From Polaribacter sp. L3A8 (GTDB taxonomy: Bacteria; Bacteroidota; Bacteroidia; Flavobacteriales; Flavobacteriaceae): a DNA stretch of 64,000 nt. Of this stretch, positions 28,801 through 37,967 are shown piece after piece. Positions within the stretch are counted from its first letter, which is position 1. The number at the start of each line of letters is the position of its first letter. The DNA is taken from positions 248,001-312,000 of the forward strand of contig NZ_CP047026.1 of assembly GCF_009796785.1 (NCBI RefSeq). Reading direction: 5' to 3'. The notes under the pieces are model-generated. The model was given only the letters and a program-made list of their open reading frames with translations. It was not told the origin of the DNA and did no database searches. Both the position numbers and the translations under genes were made by a program.

Positions 28801-28874
28801 GTTTATTTGGTCTTGATTTTGGTACCTATCCTACTACTCGTTTGATAAGTTTTGGAATAAATGCACAATTTTAA
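25815..28874 (+). CDS. susC: SusC-like TonB-dependent receptor, intact
   Basis: A 1019-residue outer-membrane importer. Signal peptide FLFLLCFFTSLLSFGQ, carboxypeptidase-D-like repeat (about 32-110: IRGTITGVDGSPLPDATV), SusC signature LDEVVIIGYGSQNKSKITGSV, plug (WVVDGVPVSG, ASFEVLKDAAATSIYGARGANGV) and barrel ending LISFGINAQF with the terminal Phe. It is full length, unlike the first SusC. It pairs with the SusD gene 15 bp downstream. Sequence differs clearly from SusC 1, so the two systems probably take different fragments. With SusC 1 interrupted, this may be the only working importer in the window. No copy of the CAGGA motif is obvious upstream. Confidence 0.93.
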   Translation: MNDQQLTKKPHLKFLFLLCFFTSLLSFGQKSIRGTITGVDGSPLPDATVLEKGTTNGVQSDMEGKFSLDIANGNATLVISYLGYLSKELAVNNQTNITIVLEEDASELDEVVIIGYGSQNKSKITGSVGFVDSAELDDAIFTDVSQVLQGRTSGVNIINGTGEPGSPARIRIRGNNSINGDNNPLWVVDGVPVSGIPSFSPRDIASFEVLKDAAATSIYGARGANGVVIVNTKRGKKGETQINASSTIGFSEPLARFNVLNGQTYAEYRNEAAANGGGAIPFANPSDFAGQGVDWQDLVSQTGIRKEFDVSMSGGAEKMNFFTAVNYINEKGIFKNNDYERANLRANIDFKALNGLLDVKLSNALTHTVRKGGSFSEGGELSKNQGGIFSAAASEPLVPIDFTGNASNGLLFQNPYLYFTESQRRRAETRILSSIQSTIDITEGLTFTNNSSVDFFNSSNGLFTPAQLGGEAFLVNGRIRTSSAEQFNFVISNYLKYSKIFSEKHDFNILVGQEYNGFNTRSVSTISENLSTNLFGLDNVGVAGSQLASSNRVEANLQSFFGRLDYSFSDRYLLNATYRADGSSRFSENNKWGFFPSFGGAWLVSNEEFLEDSKISNLKFRVSWGQVGSQAIEPYQSLNQFQSNNVFSTIGNTSSIGIQPANTAGNSELKWETTTTFDIGFDLGLFNNALEFNVSYYNKKTQDLLQLVGLPAQDGFRNILVNLGEVENKGLEIGIFADILRNKEFNWSSSLNLSMNRSKVLDIGTAPRLFPADGQAFTNVFVNTNVYEVGQPIGAFYGWKADGLIQESDFDTSGNPTFSPFNGGETLGGNKYVDVTKDGVLNIDDRVVIGDPNPDAIIGWNNDLSYKDFSLNLFFQASIGNDIANASRYILSTNSANTLQEYYDNRWTPSNPTNNPRYPRPGINNPDTFNSSIIEDGSYLRLKNVTLKYNISLPERWKTLSALEVSLTGTNLLTITNYSGLDPEVDSFDSFRGQGGLFGLDFGTYPTTRLISFGINAQF

Positions 28875-28889
28875 TTAAAAAAAAAGAAA

Positions 28890-30431
28890 ATGTTATACTT
28901 AAATAAAACTAAAATTTTTTCAGTACTAATTGTACTTTCTATTTTCCTCTATTCATGTAACGACTTGAAAGAAGAAGTGTTCTCATTTAATACCCAATCT
29001 AATGCAATTGTAGATATAAAAGGTGTTGATCTGGCAATGAATGGTGTTTACGATGCTTGGATTTCTGCATTAGGTAACAGGTTATTTAGATGGTCTATTT
29101 GCTCTGGACCAAGCCAGTATACGGTTTGTAGATTTGATCCTACTAATAGAGATGCACGTTATGTATCCTACCTTTGGGATCCTTCAGATCGATTTTTTAC
29201 AACCCGAATTTGGACATTAGCTTATCAAACCATACAACGAGCAAATATTGTTATTGATGCAATTCCAAATGCAGATATATCTGAAGCACAGGCCGAAAAT
29301 AGACTAGCAGAAGCTAGATTTTTAAGAGCAAACGAGTATTTTTTTATGGTTAGGTTGTTTGGTGGAGTGCCTTTACATTTAGTACCTACTAGTGAAGTAA
29401 ATAGCGATTTACTTAATGGTAATTCATTGCCTAGAAATAGTGCACAAGAAGTATATGATGCTATTATTGCCGATTTAGAATATGCGCAAGATAAGTTACC
29501 AGCTACAAGACCAACAAATGAAAATGGACGTCCAACCTCTGGAGCCGTAAAAAGTTTATTAGGTGAGGTATATCTTCAAATGGCAGGTTTAAAACAGTCT
29601 AATCCTAGTTTAGGAATAACTGGAGGTAGCTACCAAATGGCTGTAGATAAATTATTAGAAGTGGTAAACTCTAATGTTTATGATTTACAACCAACTTACA
29701 AAGATGTATTTGATACTAACAATGAATTTAATAATGAAATTATATGGGCTCAGCCAAATATAATTGGTAATACATTTGCAGGAAATCTAATACCATGGGC
29801 TCTACGACCACCTAATACACCAGGTGCTGGTTCTGCTGGGGTAGGTGCCTTTAATGAATGGGCACTTTCATTAGAGTTTTACGAATCATTTGAACCTACT
29901 GACCCAAGGAGAGACGTTACCATGGCTTATAGTTATGAAGCATTTAATGGAGAAACGATTACATTTAATCAACCTCCATTTCCAGTTTTTGAAAACGGAA
30001 TTACTACTTATGATGAAACTACAGGATTAGGTTTTAATAAGTGGTTTGAAGGTGGCGGTAACGGAACAAATTCAAATGAAAATGATGAAGTTTTTATTCG
30101 TTACGCAGATGTGTTGCTTATGCTAGCAGAGGCTTATGTGGGGGCAGGGAACTCTACTCAAGCTTTACCACATATTAATAGAGTTAGAAGCAGAGTTGGT
30201 CTAGCCTCATTGGGTAGTGTAACCTTAGAAAATATTAAGCAAGAACGAGCTTGGGAACTAGCAGGAGAATATCAAGAATATTTTGATTTACAGCGCTGGG
30301 GTGATGTTGAAAAGGCTATGCAAGAGGGGCCAGATGCTGTTGCAGATTATGCAGAAAGGTATGAAACCATGCCATTGCCGTCTGATGCCTTACAAGGTAA
30401 TGGAAATCTTGTACAAAATGCTGGATGGTAA
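28890..30431 (+). CDS. susD: SusD-like glycan-binding lipoprotein, second copy
   Basis: A 513-residue surface lipoprotein (lipobox LYSC, Cys23), lid of the second SusC. Family signs are ARFLRANEYFFMVRLFGGVPL near 140-160, KSLLGEVYLQMAG, FIRYADVLLMLAEAYVGAG and ERAWELAGEYQEYFDLQRWG near the C-terminus. The C-terminus (PLPSDALQGNGNLVQNAGW) is the usual SusD ending. It ends the susCD transcript at a long hairpin. Intact. Confidence 0.93.
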   Translation: MLYLNKTKIFSVLIVLSIFLYSCNDLKEEVFSFNTQSNAIVDIKGVDLAMNGVYDAWISALGNRLFRWSICSGPSQYTVCRFDPTNRDARYVSYLWDPSDRFFTTRIWTLAYQTIQRANIVIDAIPNADISEAQAENRLAEARFLRANEYFFMVRLFGGVPLHLVPTSEVNSDLLNGNSLPRNSAQEVYDAIIADLEYAQDKLPATRPTNENGRPTSGAVKSLLGEVYLQMAGLKQSNPSLGITGGSYQMAVDKLLEVVNSNVYDLQPTYKDVFDTNNEFNNEIIWAQPNIIGNTFAGNLIPWALRPPNTPGAGSAGVGAFNEWALSLEFYESFEPTDPRRDVTMAYSYEAFNGETITFNQPPFPVFENGITTYDETTGLGFNKWFEGGGNGTNSNENDEVFIRYADVLLMLAEAYVGAGNSTQALPHINRVRSRVGLASLGSVTLENIKQERAWELAGEYQEYFDLQRWGDVEKAMQEGPDAVADYAERYETMPLPSDALQGNGNLVQNAGW

Positions 30432-30490
30432 TTATAAACTAGATAATTTAATAGATTCTAAACAATAGAGTTTATTTAGTCTTTATAAGA

Positions 30491-30541
30491 AAACAGAGAT
30501 AAGTTCAATCAAATATGGTATTGAATTTATCTCTGTTTTTT
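30491..30541 (+). terminator. Long hairpin terminator after second susCD
   Basis: 19-bp near-perfect stem, arms 30491-30509 (AAACAGAGATAAGTTCAAT) and 30520-30538, ending in a T run. Confidence 0.88.
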
Positions 30542-30689
30542 GTATTTATACGATATAAAAAATACATAAACTTATGAATGATTAAAAAAACAAACTTTAA
30601 AAAATGCAAAATCATAAGTACCGATACGTTGAAACTTTTTTTATAACTCTTAATGTATCATCAATTTTTTACGATGCAAATTTGGTAGC

Positions 30690-30925
30690 ACAGGAAAAAT
30701 TGAATATTTTTTTCTATTATAGAAGACATTCCACATCAGTTTATTGGTTGTTATGGAAATTAACAAGCCGAGCATGAGCAATTGACAAACAAGCAAATGA
30801 AGGGTTAAGGTTTTGTAAACCTTTTTAAAGATTTTCGATATGGATGGACGTGATTATAAAGTAAGAGCAGCTTGTTATGTTTTTATGAGAATGCAAAATA
30901 TAGGAGCAAAAAATTTCACTTACAA
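30690..30925 (+). pseudogene. Relic of an S1 sulfatase N-terminus
   Basis: Pieces of sulfatase sequence appear in order but in shifting frames with stops. IFFSIIEDIPHQFIGCYGN (around 30701-30757) matches the N-terminal metal-binding and CYGN region. IDKQANEGLRF (around 30781-30813) matches the following [14 protein letters not shown] motif. A stretch around 30850-30910 (RAAC...RMQNIGAKNF) resembles the segment after the formylglycine site. No functional reading frame remains and the rest of the gene is gone. Family recognised by motif order; not a chance ORF in my view. Confidence 0.6.
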
Positions 30926-31155
30926 AAGGAAAAAAAATAAATAGACTTATTAGAAACTTTTAAAAATATCATTTTGTATAATAAACATATCAGAATGTAT
31001 ATAGTAAAACGAAATACTATTCTTTAATTTTGGGTGTTATACATTTTAGAAGTCAATATCTCTTTTTCTAAAACTTTCAGAATTAAAAAGTTAACAAATA
31101 AATTGTTAAAAACAGCCTATAAAATTTATAGTAACAAAAATTAAAGTTGATAAAA

Positions 31156-32655
31156 ATGAATACAAATAAGGTACTAGGTGTTTTTTTTATAGTAGCCATA
31201 GCGTTATCAAGTTGTGCTAATATCAAGAAAAATAAAAACACAAAACCTGTAATAGAATCTAAGAAGAAACCTAATATCGTTTATATTTTAACCGATCAAT
31301 GGAGAGGTTCGGCTTTAGGGTATGCTGGAGATACCAATGTTAAAACACCTAATCTAGATAAGTTTGCTAAGGAGTCTGTAAATTTTACAAACGCAGTTTC
31401 GGTAACACCGGTTTGTACACCGCACAGAGCTGCATTACTTACCGGAAAGTACCCAACTACTACAGGTATGTTTATAAACGATTTGTATTTGCCAGAAGAG
31501 GAATTATGTATGGCCGAAATTTTTAAATCAGAAGGCTATTCTACTGCTTATTGGGGTAAATGGCATTTAGATGGTCATGGACGATCTAATTACATCCCAA
31601 AAGAAAGACGTCAGGGTTTTGACTATTGGAAAGCATTAGAATGTTCTCACGATTATAATAAAATGCCTTATTATGATAATGAAGATACAAACATTAAATA
31701 TTGGGACGAATATTCGCCTTTTGCTATTACCAAAGATGCTAATAAATATTTGAGTGAACACGCAAATGATGAAAATCCATTTTTAATGTTTATTTCTATA
31801 GCTACGCCTCATTTTCCGCACTATAGTGCACCTCAGAAGTATAAAGACATGTATCCAACGGAAGCGTTAAAAATCAACCCAAATGTTCCTAAAAATTTAG
31901 AAGAAAAAACACGTAAAGAATTACAAGGCTACTATGCACATTGTACAGCAACAGATGAAGCTATTGGTAGTGTTTTAGCAAAAATTAAAGCATTAAATTT
32001 ATCAGATAATACTATTATAGTGTTTTCTGCAGATCACGGAGAAATGATGGGTGGGCACGGAGAAGTGCCTTTTACAAAACAATTAGCTTGGGATGAATCT
32101 ACTAGAGTTCCGTTTTTAATAAGCTACCCAGGTATTCATCAAAATAAAGGAGCTGTAGTAAATGCACCCATAAATACACCAGATATTTTACCTTCTTTGT
32201 TGGGTTTAACAAACAGTAAAGTACCAAATAGTATAGAGGGCGAAGACATCTCTCAGTTAATAAAAAATCCTGATCCAAATGCAGATCGTGTTGCTTTATT
32301 AATGGGTGTTAGTCCTTTTGCAAACAGTTATAAAGATGCTTCTTACAGAGCTATTAGAACTAAGCAATATAGTTATACATGCAGTCCACAAGGCGCAAGT
32401 CAACTTTTTGACAACGTTAAAGATCCGTATCAAATGAATAATTTACTGGATAAACCAGAGTTTGAAACACTACAAAAAGAGTTAGATGCTAAACTTCAAA
32501 AAGCATTAAAAGATGTGGGAGATGATTTTAAACCCAAAGAATTTTATCTAAAAAAATGGAGTTATGTATTGGATGAAAACAGAAAGTCTATAGATTATTG
32601 GAGCTGGGAAAAAGGAAACGGCGTAGTACAATCACCAAAAGCAGTTTCTAATTAA
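31156..32655 (+). CDS. S1 family sulfatase, lipoprotein
   Basis: A 499-residue formylglycine sulfatase. I place the start at ATG 31156; the frame can be extended to a TTG at 31147, but the ATG gives a clean lipoprotein signal (VLGVFFIVAIALSSC). The active-site motif is C87-T-P-H-R91, followed by AALLTGKYPTTTG; His in place of the commoner Ser still satisfies C-x-P-x-R. Metal-binding segments are KPNIVYILTDQWRG and FSADHGEMMGGHGE, and AYWGKWHLDG is the typical central motif. It probably desulfates imported oligosaccharides in the periplasm. Followed after 8 bp by a GH78 gene, so sulfatase and rhamnosidase form one operon and may act in sequence on sulfated rhamnose. Confidence 0.92.
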   Translation: MNTNKVLGVFFIVAIALSSCANIKKNKNTKPVIESKKKPNIVYILTDQWRGSALGYAGDTNVKTPNLDKFAKESVNFTNAVSVTPVCTPHRAALLTGKYPTTTGMFINDLYLPEEELCMAEIFKSEGYSTAYWGKWHLDGHGRSNYIPKERRQGFDYWKALECSHDYNKMPYYDNEDTNIKYWDEYSPFAITKDANKYLSEHANDENPFLMFISIATPHFPHYSAPQKYKDMYPTEALKINPNVPKNLEEKTRKELQGYYAHCTATDEAIGSVLAKIKALNLSDNTIIVFSADHGEMMGGHGEVPFTKQLAWDESTRVPFLISYPGIHQNKGAVVNAPINTPDILPSLLGLTNSKVPNSIEGEDISQLIKNPDPNADRVALLMGVSPFANSYKDASYRAIRTKQYSYTCSPQGASQLFDNVKDPYQMNNLLDKPEFETLQKELDAKLQKALKDVGDDFKPKEFYLKKWSYVLDENRKSIDYWSWEKGNGVVQSPKAVSN

Positions 32656-32663
32656 TTAAACAG

Positions 32664-35414
32664 ATGGATTATAGAATTCGAAATTTTCTAGTAATACTTT
32701 GTTTAACTTTTTTGAATGTATGTTGTGCTCAAAAGGTTAAACCTATAGACGTAAAAGAATTAAGATGTGAATATTTGGTAAATCCTTTAGGTATAGACAC
32801 TAATAAACCACGTTTAAGTTGGCAAATAATTGACGAAGCCTATGTTAGAGGTCAAAAGCAAACGGGGTATCATATACTTGTAGCTAGTAGCCCAGAACTT
32901 TTAACTAAAAACGAAGGCGATTTATGGGATAGTGGTAAAATTAAATCATCGCAATCTGCTTTGGTCTCTTATGCAGGCAAAACATTAGTTTCAAATCAAG
33001 ATTGTTATTGGAAAGTTCGTGTTTTTGATAAAGATGGAAAAGCTAGCAATTGGAGTAAATCTGCTCGTTTTTCTATAGGATTACTTGCAGATAAAGATTG
33101 GACAGCTTCTTGGATTAGACATCCCAATATGGATAAAGTTGCTAAGACTGCTGATAAAGAAAAAACAACTGAATTAGCAACAGATCACAAAACAAATCTT
33201 CCGGTAGAACAACATTTATGGTTTCGAAAAAATCTAAAATTATCTGCTCCGGCTAAAAAAGCATTTCTTCATGTGGCTTCATGTGGTTATCACGAGTTGT
33301 ATGTAAATGGCAAAAAAGCAGATAATCGGTTTTTGGCACCTGCTCAAACGCGTTTAGACAAACGTATTTTGTATGTTACTTACGATATTAGTGATTTATT
33401 GGTGAAAGGCGATAATGTTATAGCATTTTGGACAGGCCCAGGGTGGTCTCGTTACACAACCTTCAATACATTCCAAGCGCTACGTGTTCAACTTAATGGC
33501 GAAGATGAAAAAGGAAAGTCGTTGTCTTTAGAAACAGGAAAAGATTGGAGATGCCATGCGGCTAACAGTAAAAACCGAGGGAAAATAAAATATAGAGATC
33601 ACGGTGGTGAAATTGTGGATGCACAACAATATATACAAGGATGGAATCTTACTGAGTTTGATGATACAAATTGGGATTTAGCAGAAGAAACAACCATTAA
33701 AGCAAAGCTTTCGTCTCAAATGATGGAACCAACTCGTATAATTGAAACAATTTCGGCTAAAAATATTTCTGGTGAAGAGACTTACTTTGTAGATTTAGGT
33801 AAGAATTTTACAGGTTGGGTAGAACTAAAAATAAGAGGTCAGCAAGCAGGCGATGTCATAAAAATTAAAGTGGCCGATGATGATAAAACTGGGCAAGATT
33901 TTGGACAGCTCAATGAATATATTTGTACAGGAATAGGGGAAGAGGTCTTTAGAAACCGATTTAATTATATCGCAGGACGTTATGTAACTATTGAAGGTTT
34001 AAGGCAAAAACCAAAACTTAGTGATGTAAAAGGTTTGGTGCTTGCAACCGATATTAAACAGGTTGGGCATTTTACGTCATCAAAAGAATTATTCAATAAA
34101 ATTTATGAGGCAGATTTATGGACCTATCGTGCAAACACGGTAGAAGGTTTTACCATGGATTGCCCACATAGAGAACGATTAGGGTATGGCGAAGTAGCCT
34201 TTGCAACCTCTTGGGGTATAGCGTTGCCAAATTATCAAAGTGGCGCATTGTATATGAAACATGTGCGAGATTGGGCAGATGTACAAACAGAAAACGGATG
34301 GTTTTATCATACTGCACCACAAATTAACCATCATTTTGGAGGGCCAATGTGGAGTAGTGCAGGACTTAATATTGCTACAGCATTTTATCAAGTTTATGGT
34401 GATCAGCAAATATTTGAACGCATTTATCCAGAAGCCATTAAGTGGTTGGAGTATTTAAATGAGAATGTAAAAAATGGCGTTCTTGTTAATTATTCAGAAA
34501 ATAGAGGGAAATTTCTTGGAGATTGGGCTGCACCCAAAAAACGTAAAGAATGGGGAGATACACCAGAAGCACAATATTTTAATAACTGTGTGTATGCCAT
34601 GAACTTGGCAGATGTGGTTCGTATGGCTCAAATACAAGGTAAAGAAAAAGATGCTGAGTTTTATCAAAAACGCTTAGATGCATTGCGCAAGGCCATACAT
34701 CAACACTTTTTTAATTCTGAAACAAATACCTATTCAAACGGAACTCAGGTACAACAAGCTTTTGCTTTAATGACAGGCGTTGCACCTAAAAACCTTCGTG
34801 ATAAAGTATTTGCTAACATAGAAAAAGAACTTACAGATAATCAGGCTTATTTAGATATGGGAAGTTCTGGCTTACCCGTTTTATTTAAGTATATGATTGA
34901 AGAATCTGGACGAAGTGATTTGTTTTTTAAAGCACTTTCTAGTAAGGTACAACCTAGTTACGGGTACTTTCTTGAACGCGGAGAAAATACTTGGCCAGAA
35001 TATTGGAATGTAGATGTACCTAGTCGTATTCATACCTGTTACACTGGTGTAGCGTCTTGGATGACCAAAAGTCTTGCGGGTATTCGTCCAGATCCTTTGT
35101 CTCCTGGTTTTCAATCTTTCATTATTCAACCTATACTAGCAGGCGATTTGAGTTTTGTAGAAGGAAGTACAACATCCCTTTATGGGAAAATAAGTAGCCG
35201 TTGGGAGCGTAATGATAAACAATTTACATTAAATGTAAGTATTCCTCCTAATTCTCAGGCTACAGTTTATATACCAACAAATAATTTAAAAAGTATTACC
35301 GAAAACGGAAAACCAATGAAAAAAAGTGAAGTAGTAACCTTCCTTCGTTTTGAAAACGGAAATGCTGTATATAGAGTAGAATCGGGTAAATATAAATTTA
35401 AAGCTAGTATCTAA
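32664..35414 (+). CDS. GH78-family rhamnosidase-like protein with divergent active-site motif
   Basis: A 916-residue exported protein with signal peptide FLVILCLTFLNVCCAQ. It has the GH78 layout: N-terminal fibronectin-like domain (LRCEYLVNPLGID, GYHILVASSPELL), beta-sandwich domains (FLHVASCGYHELYVNGKK), the (alpha/alpha)6 barrel and C-terminal beta-domain. The active-site motif is MDCPHRERLGYGEVAF. Asp499 and Glu504 (expected acid) are present, but the usual G-x-GDA end is GYGEVA, so the third carboxylate is missing or shifted to Glu510. This is a separate branch from the other three GH78 proteins of the window and may have a different aglycone preference. Co-transcribed with the sulfatase 8 bp upstream. 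Confidence 0.85.
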   Translation: MDYRIRNFLVILCLTFLNVCCAQKVKPIDVKELRCEYLVNPLGIDTNKPRLSWQIIDEAYVRGQKQTGYHILVASSPELLTKNEGDLWDSGKIKSSQSALVSYAGKTLVSNQDCYWKVRVFDKDGKASNWSKSARFSIGLLADKDWTASWIRHPNMDKVAKTADKEKTTELATDHKTNLPVEQHLWFRKNLKLSAPAKKAFLHVASCGYHELYVNGKKADNRFLAPAQTRLDKRILYVTYDISDLLVKGDNVIAFWTGPGWSRYTTFNTFQALRVQLNGEDEKGKSLSLETGKDWRCHAANSKNRGKIKYRDHGGEIVDAQQYIQGWNLTEFDDTNWDLAEETTIKAKLSSQMMEPTRIIETISAKNISGEETYFVDLGKNFTGWVELKIRGQQAGDVIKIKVADDDKTGQDFGQLNEYICTGIGEEVFRNRFNYIAGRYVTIEGLRQKPKLSDVKGLVLATDIKQVGHFTSSKELFNKIYEADLWTYRANTVEGFTMDCPHRERLGYGEVAFATSWGIALPNYQSGALYMKHVRDWADVQTENGWFYHTAPQINHHFGGPMWSSAGLNIATAFYQVYGDQQIFERIYPEAIKWLEYLNENVKNGVLVNYSENRGKFLGDWAAPKKRKEWGDTPEAQYFNNCVYAMNLADVVRMAQIQGKEKDAEFYQKRLDALRKAIHQHFFNSETNTYSNGTQVQQAFALMTGVAPKNLRDKVFANIEKELTDNQAYLDMGSSGLPVLFKYMIEESGRSDLFFKALSSKVQPSYGYFLERGENTWPEYWNVDVPSRIHTCYTGVASWMTKSLAGIRPDPLSPGFQSFIIQPILAGDLSFVEGSTTSLYGKISSRWERNDKQFTLNVSIPPNSQATVYIPTNNLKSITENGKPMKKSEVVTFLRFENGNAVYRVESGKYKFKASI

Positions 35415-35596
35415 GCATGTTGATTTTTTATTAATAAGATCAACAAATAAAATAGTTGTGAATTTTAAAATTCAAAATTATGAGCTTTATATATTATTGT
35501 TACAACCTATAGCGATAATATATGAATATAGATATTATGCTTTTTGTGTTAAAATAAATAAAACACAAACAATTAACTAATTAAATAACTAAACTT

Positions 35597-37744
35597 ATGA
35601 ATGATTTAAAAGAACAAACATTAACTAATGCAAAAATTAGGATTACCTACACAATCAAACTATTTGCGATAGTACTATTTTTATTATCCTTTAAAAATAC
35701 TTTTGCTCAAAAAGTAGAATTTTTAGAAAGAAGTGAAGTAACAAATGAGGCATTATATTTTTGGTATCCAAATAAAAACGGAGAAAAAGTAAAAGCATTT
35801 CATTATGCACCAAGCATAAGTCCGAGAGGAGATTGTTTAACAGTTGTTAATGGATATATTTTCTTTGGCTGGTACAAAGGCGGTATGAAAAATGGTAGAG
35901 ATTTAATGATTTCTCGTAAAAAAATAGGATCAGGTAAATGGGTTACAGTTCAATTACCTCATAAAAATACATTAATTGGCCCTAAGGTAAATAGCTGGGG
36001 AGATTCTCATAAAACTATAAGTGTTGGTGTTAGTAAAACAGACGGTACAGTTCATGTTTTTTACGATCATCATAATGATCCGCTTAAGTATATTGTATCT
36101 AAAAAGAATACTGCTTTTGCAAAAGATAGCGACTTTAAAATAGGTATGTTTAATAGAACGAGAGGGTATTTAGCTGTAGGAGAAAATGTTACAATTACAT
36201 ATCCAGCGGTTACCGAAAATGACAAAGGTAACTTGATTGTTAATTACAGAAAAGGATCTGCAGTTGGTGGTAATGAAATGGTTCATGTATATAATGGATC
36301 TACAAGTACCTGGTCTAAAGCTAAAATGGTAATTAGAGGTTCTGGTAAAGGATTTGTAGAAACAAAAGATAGAAATTATGCCTATGCACCAGCACCTGTT
36401 TTGGCAGGAGGTGATTTATATTATGGTTTTTCTGTAAGATGGGCAAGAAAAAAAGCAGACGATGTACTTAATGAAGGGGTGTATGTGGCAAACGCTGGAC
36501 CTACAATGACCGGTGCTTGGAAAGACGTAGACGGAAAAACACAACCTATGCCAATTCAAGATTATTCTCCACTTTTAATAGATTTACCAGCAACTAAAGA
36601 TGGTAAAGGATCTAGCGGAGGACCTTCAATGGCAGTAAGTGATAAAGGAGATATTCATATTAGTTATAGAGGTAGAGGTAACGATACTAAATATCATTAT
36701 ACCTATGTGCGTAAAGCCGGACAAACTGAATTTACAAAACACTCAGGAGTAGGTAAAACAGGTATTGCTTATGGAGACCGTATTTACAACACTTCTATTA
36801 ATAAATCTAAAGGAATTATAACAATACAGAGTACAGCAGCAGGAGAATTTAAATACAGAAATGATCTTGTTTATCAAACAAAAGATACCTTAGGAAGCTC
36901 TGGTGTACGTATAGTTGATGGTAATCTTGTTGTTATAGCAGAAGACAGAGGTGATACCAAAACAGATAGCCAAGGTATATTTTCTTATGTTTTTAAAATA
37001 AGTGATGATAATGTGTCTACACCTCCGCCAACTATTGGAGATATAACAGCATCTTGGTATAAAGTAAAAAATGTATCAACAGGTAGGTTTTTACAAGGTG
37101 TGCCTAGTAGTACTGTTATTCAGACTAATACAGGGCAAAGTGGGTACGATAAACAATGGAGACTTGTAAGAACAGGTACGGGTAGTTATTTTAATATAGA
37201 TAACAGAAAAGCAAGTAACAGTAATAGTTCTGGTATGCTAGCAGAAGGTGCTAATAACACTATTGTAGGAACCCAAACAGAACCTGTAAAATTTCAAAGT
37301 GATAAGCAATGGTCTGTAATTAGTTTAGGTAATAATATTTATCAATTTAAATTAAAAAAGAATAATAGATTCTTATCTCAAAATAGCAGTAATAAAGGTG
37401 TGTTGGTAACATCTGGTAGTGCTAATACTACTAAATGGCAGTTAATAGCAACAAGTACAGCTTTAAGTAAAACATCAGAAAAAGAAAATATTTTACAAAC
37501 TGATGATATTACTACGGTAGCAGTTTACCCAAACCCTGCAAGAAGTAGTTTTAATATTTCTTTAAAAGGCATTAAAAAGGCGGATATTTCAATTAGTAAC
37601 ATGCTAGGTAAATTAATTTATAAAAACACAACTACTAGTGGTACTCTAGAAATAATAAATGAAGAAAAATTTGCTCCAGGCATTTATCTAATAAATGTTG
37701 TAGGTGATGGAAAATCTTATCAAAGAAAATTAGTAATTGAATAA
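35597..37744 (+). CDS. BNR_4-type candidate polysaccharide lyase with lectin domain and T9SS tail
   Basis: A 715-residue secreted protein. After the signal peptide (LFAIVLFLLSFKNTFAQ), residues about 40-475 form a BNR_4 beta-propeller as in PL24/PL25 ulvan lyases. WGDSHKTISVGV (His138) and VFYDHHND (His158/His159) form a conserved His pair also found in the paralogue at 37968; in characterised ulvan lyases of this fold a His pair with Tyr/Arg does catalysis. Residues about 490-625 are a ricin-type beta-trefoil-like domain (WYKVKNVSTGRFLQG, KKNNRFLSQNSS). The last 75 residues are a T9SS sorting tail (VAVYPNPARSSFNI). Likely an extracellular endo-lyase starting polymer breakdown. The fold call is firm; ulvan specificity is inferred. 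Own terminator follows. Confidence 0.8.
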   Translation: MNDLKEQTLTNAKIRITYTIKLFAIVLFLLSFKNTFAQKVEFLERSEVTNEALYFWYPNKNGEKVKAFHYAPSISPRGDCLTVVNGYIFFGWYKGGMKNGRDLMISRKKIGSGKWVTVQLPHKNTLIGPKVNSWGDSHKTISVGVSKTDGTVHVFYDHHNDPLKYIVSKKNTAFAKDSDFKIGMFNRTRGYLAVGENVTITYPAVTENDKGNLIVNYRKGSAVGGNEMVHVYNGSTSTWSKAKMVIRGSGKGFVETKDRNYAYAPAPVLAGGDLYYGFSVRWARKKADDVLNEGVYVANAGPTMTGAWKDVDGKTQPMPIQDYSPLLIDLPATKDGKGSSGGPSMAVSDKGDIHISYRGRGNDTKYHYTYVRKAGQTEFTKHSGVGKTGIAYGDRIYNTSINKSKGIITIQSTAAGEFKYRNDLVYQTKDTLGSSGVRIVDGNLVVIAEDRGDTKTDSQGIFSYVFKISDDNVSTPPPTIGDITASWYKVKNVSTGRFLQGVPSSTVIQTNTGQSGYDKQWRLVRTGTGSYFNIDNRKASNSNSSGMLAEGANNTIVGTQTEPVKFQSDKQWSVISLGNNIYQFKLKKNNRFLSQNSSNKGVLVTSGSANTTKWQLIATSTALSKTSEKENILQTDDITTVAVYPNPARSSFNISLKGIKKADISISNMLGKLIYKNTTTSGTLEIINEEKFAPGIYLINVVGDGKSYQRKLVIE

Positions 37745-37772
37745 TTTTTTTTGATAAAAAATAGTTTTTTAT

Positions 37773-37806
37773 AAAAGCCAGAGAAATTAATTTCTCTGGC
37801 TTTTAT
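37773..37806 (+). terminator. Hairpin terminator
   Basis: Perfect palindromic stem AAAAGCCAGAGAAA (37773-37786) with its complement at 37791-37804 and flanking Ts. Confidence 0.85.
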
Positions 37807-37888
37807 TTATTTTAAAAGTAAGCTAAAAAAAGGTTATATTGTTTTTAATCTATGCCCTCTTTTAAGAACTGCAAAATTTATTAAGTAA

Positions 37889-37897
37889 TACAGGACA
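37889..37897 (+). promoter_or_regulatory. CAGGA motif copy upstream of second BNR_4 lyase
   Basis: TACAGGACA core ending about 73 bp before the ATG at 37968, with CAGTAT and CAGTTT at +5 and +15. Confidence 0.5.
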
Positions 37898-37967
37898 GTA
37901 TATAACAGTTTGTTGATGTATTTTAATGAAATTTGTTGTAAATAAAATTTTTACTAATTAAAATAAA

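Larger units (their letters stand above)
30432..31155. other. Intergenic region with terminator and sulfatase relic
   Basis: Holds the susCD terminator (30491-30541) and a degraded sulfatase fragment (about 30690-30925). The remainder up to the sulfatase ATG at 31156 shows no gene. Confidence 0.5.

Noticed and set aside
30283..30468. 61-codon ORF overlapping the end of susD
   Set aside because: Out-of-frame shadow of the SusD C-terminus.
30690..30696. CAGGA match before the sulfatase
   Set aside because: Falls in the sulfatase relic (likely former signal-peptide region), far from the next start, with poor flanking match.
35418..35450. Hairpin TGTTGAT...ATCAACA after the GH78 at 32664
   Set aside because: Short stem with long AT loop and no following T run; not a convincing terminator.
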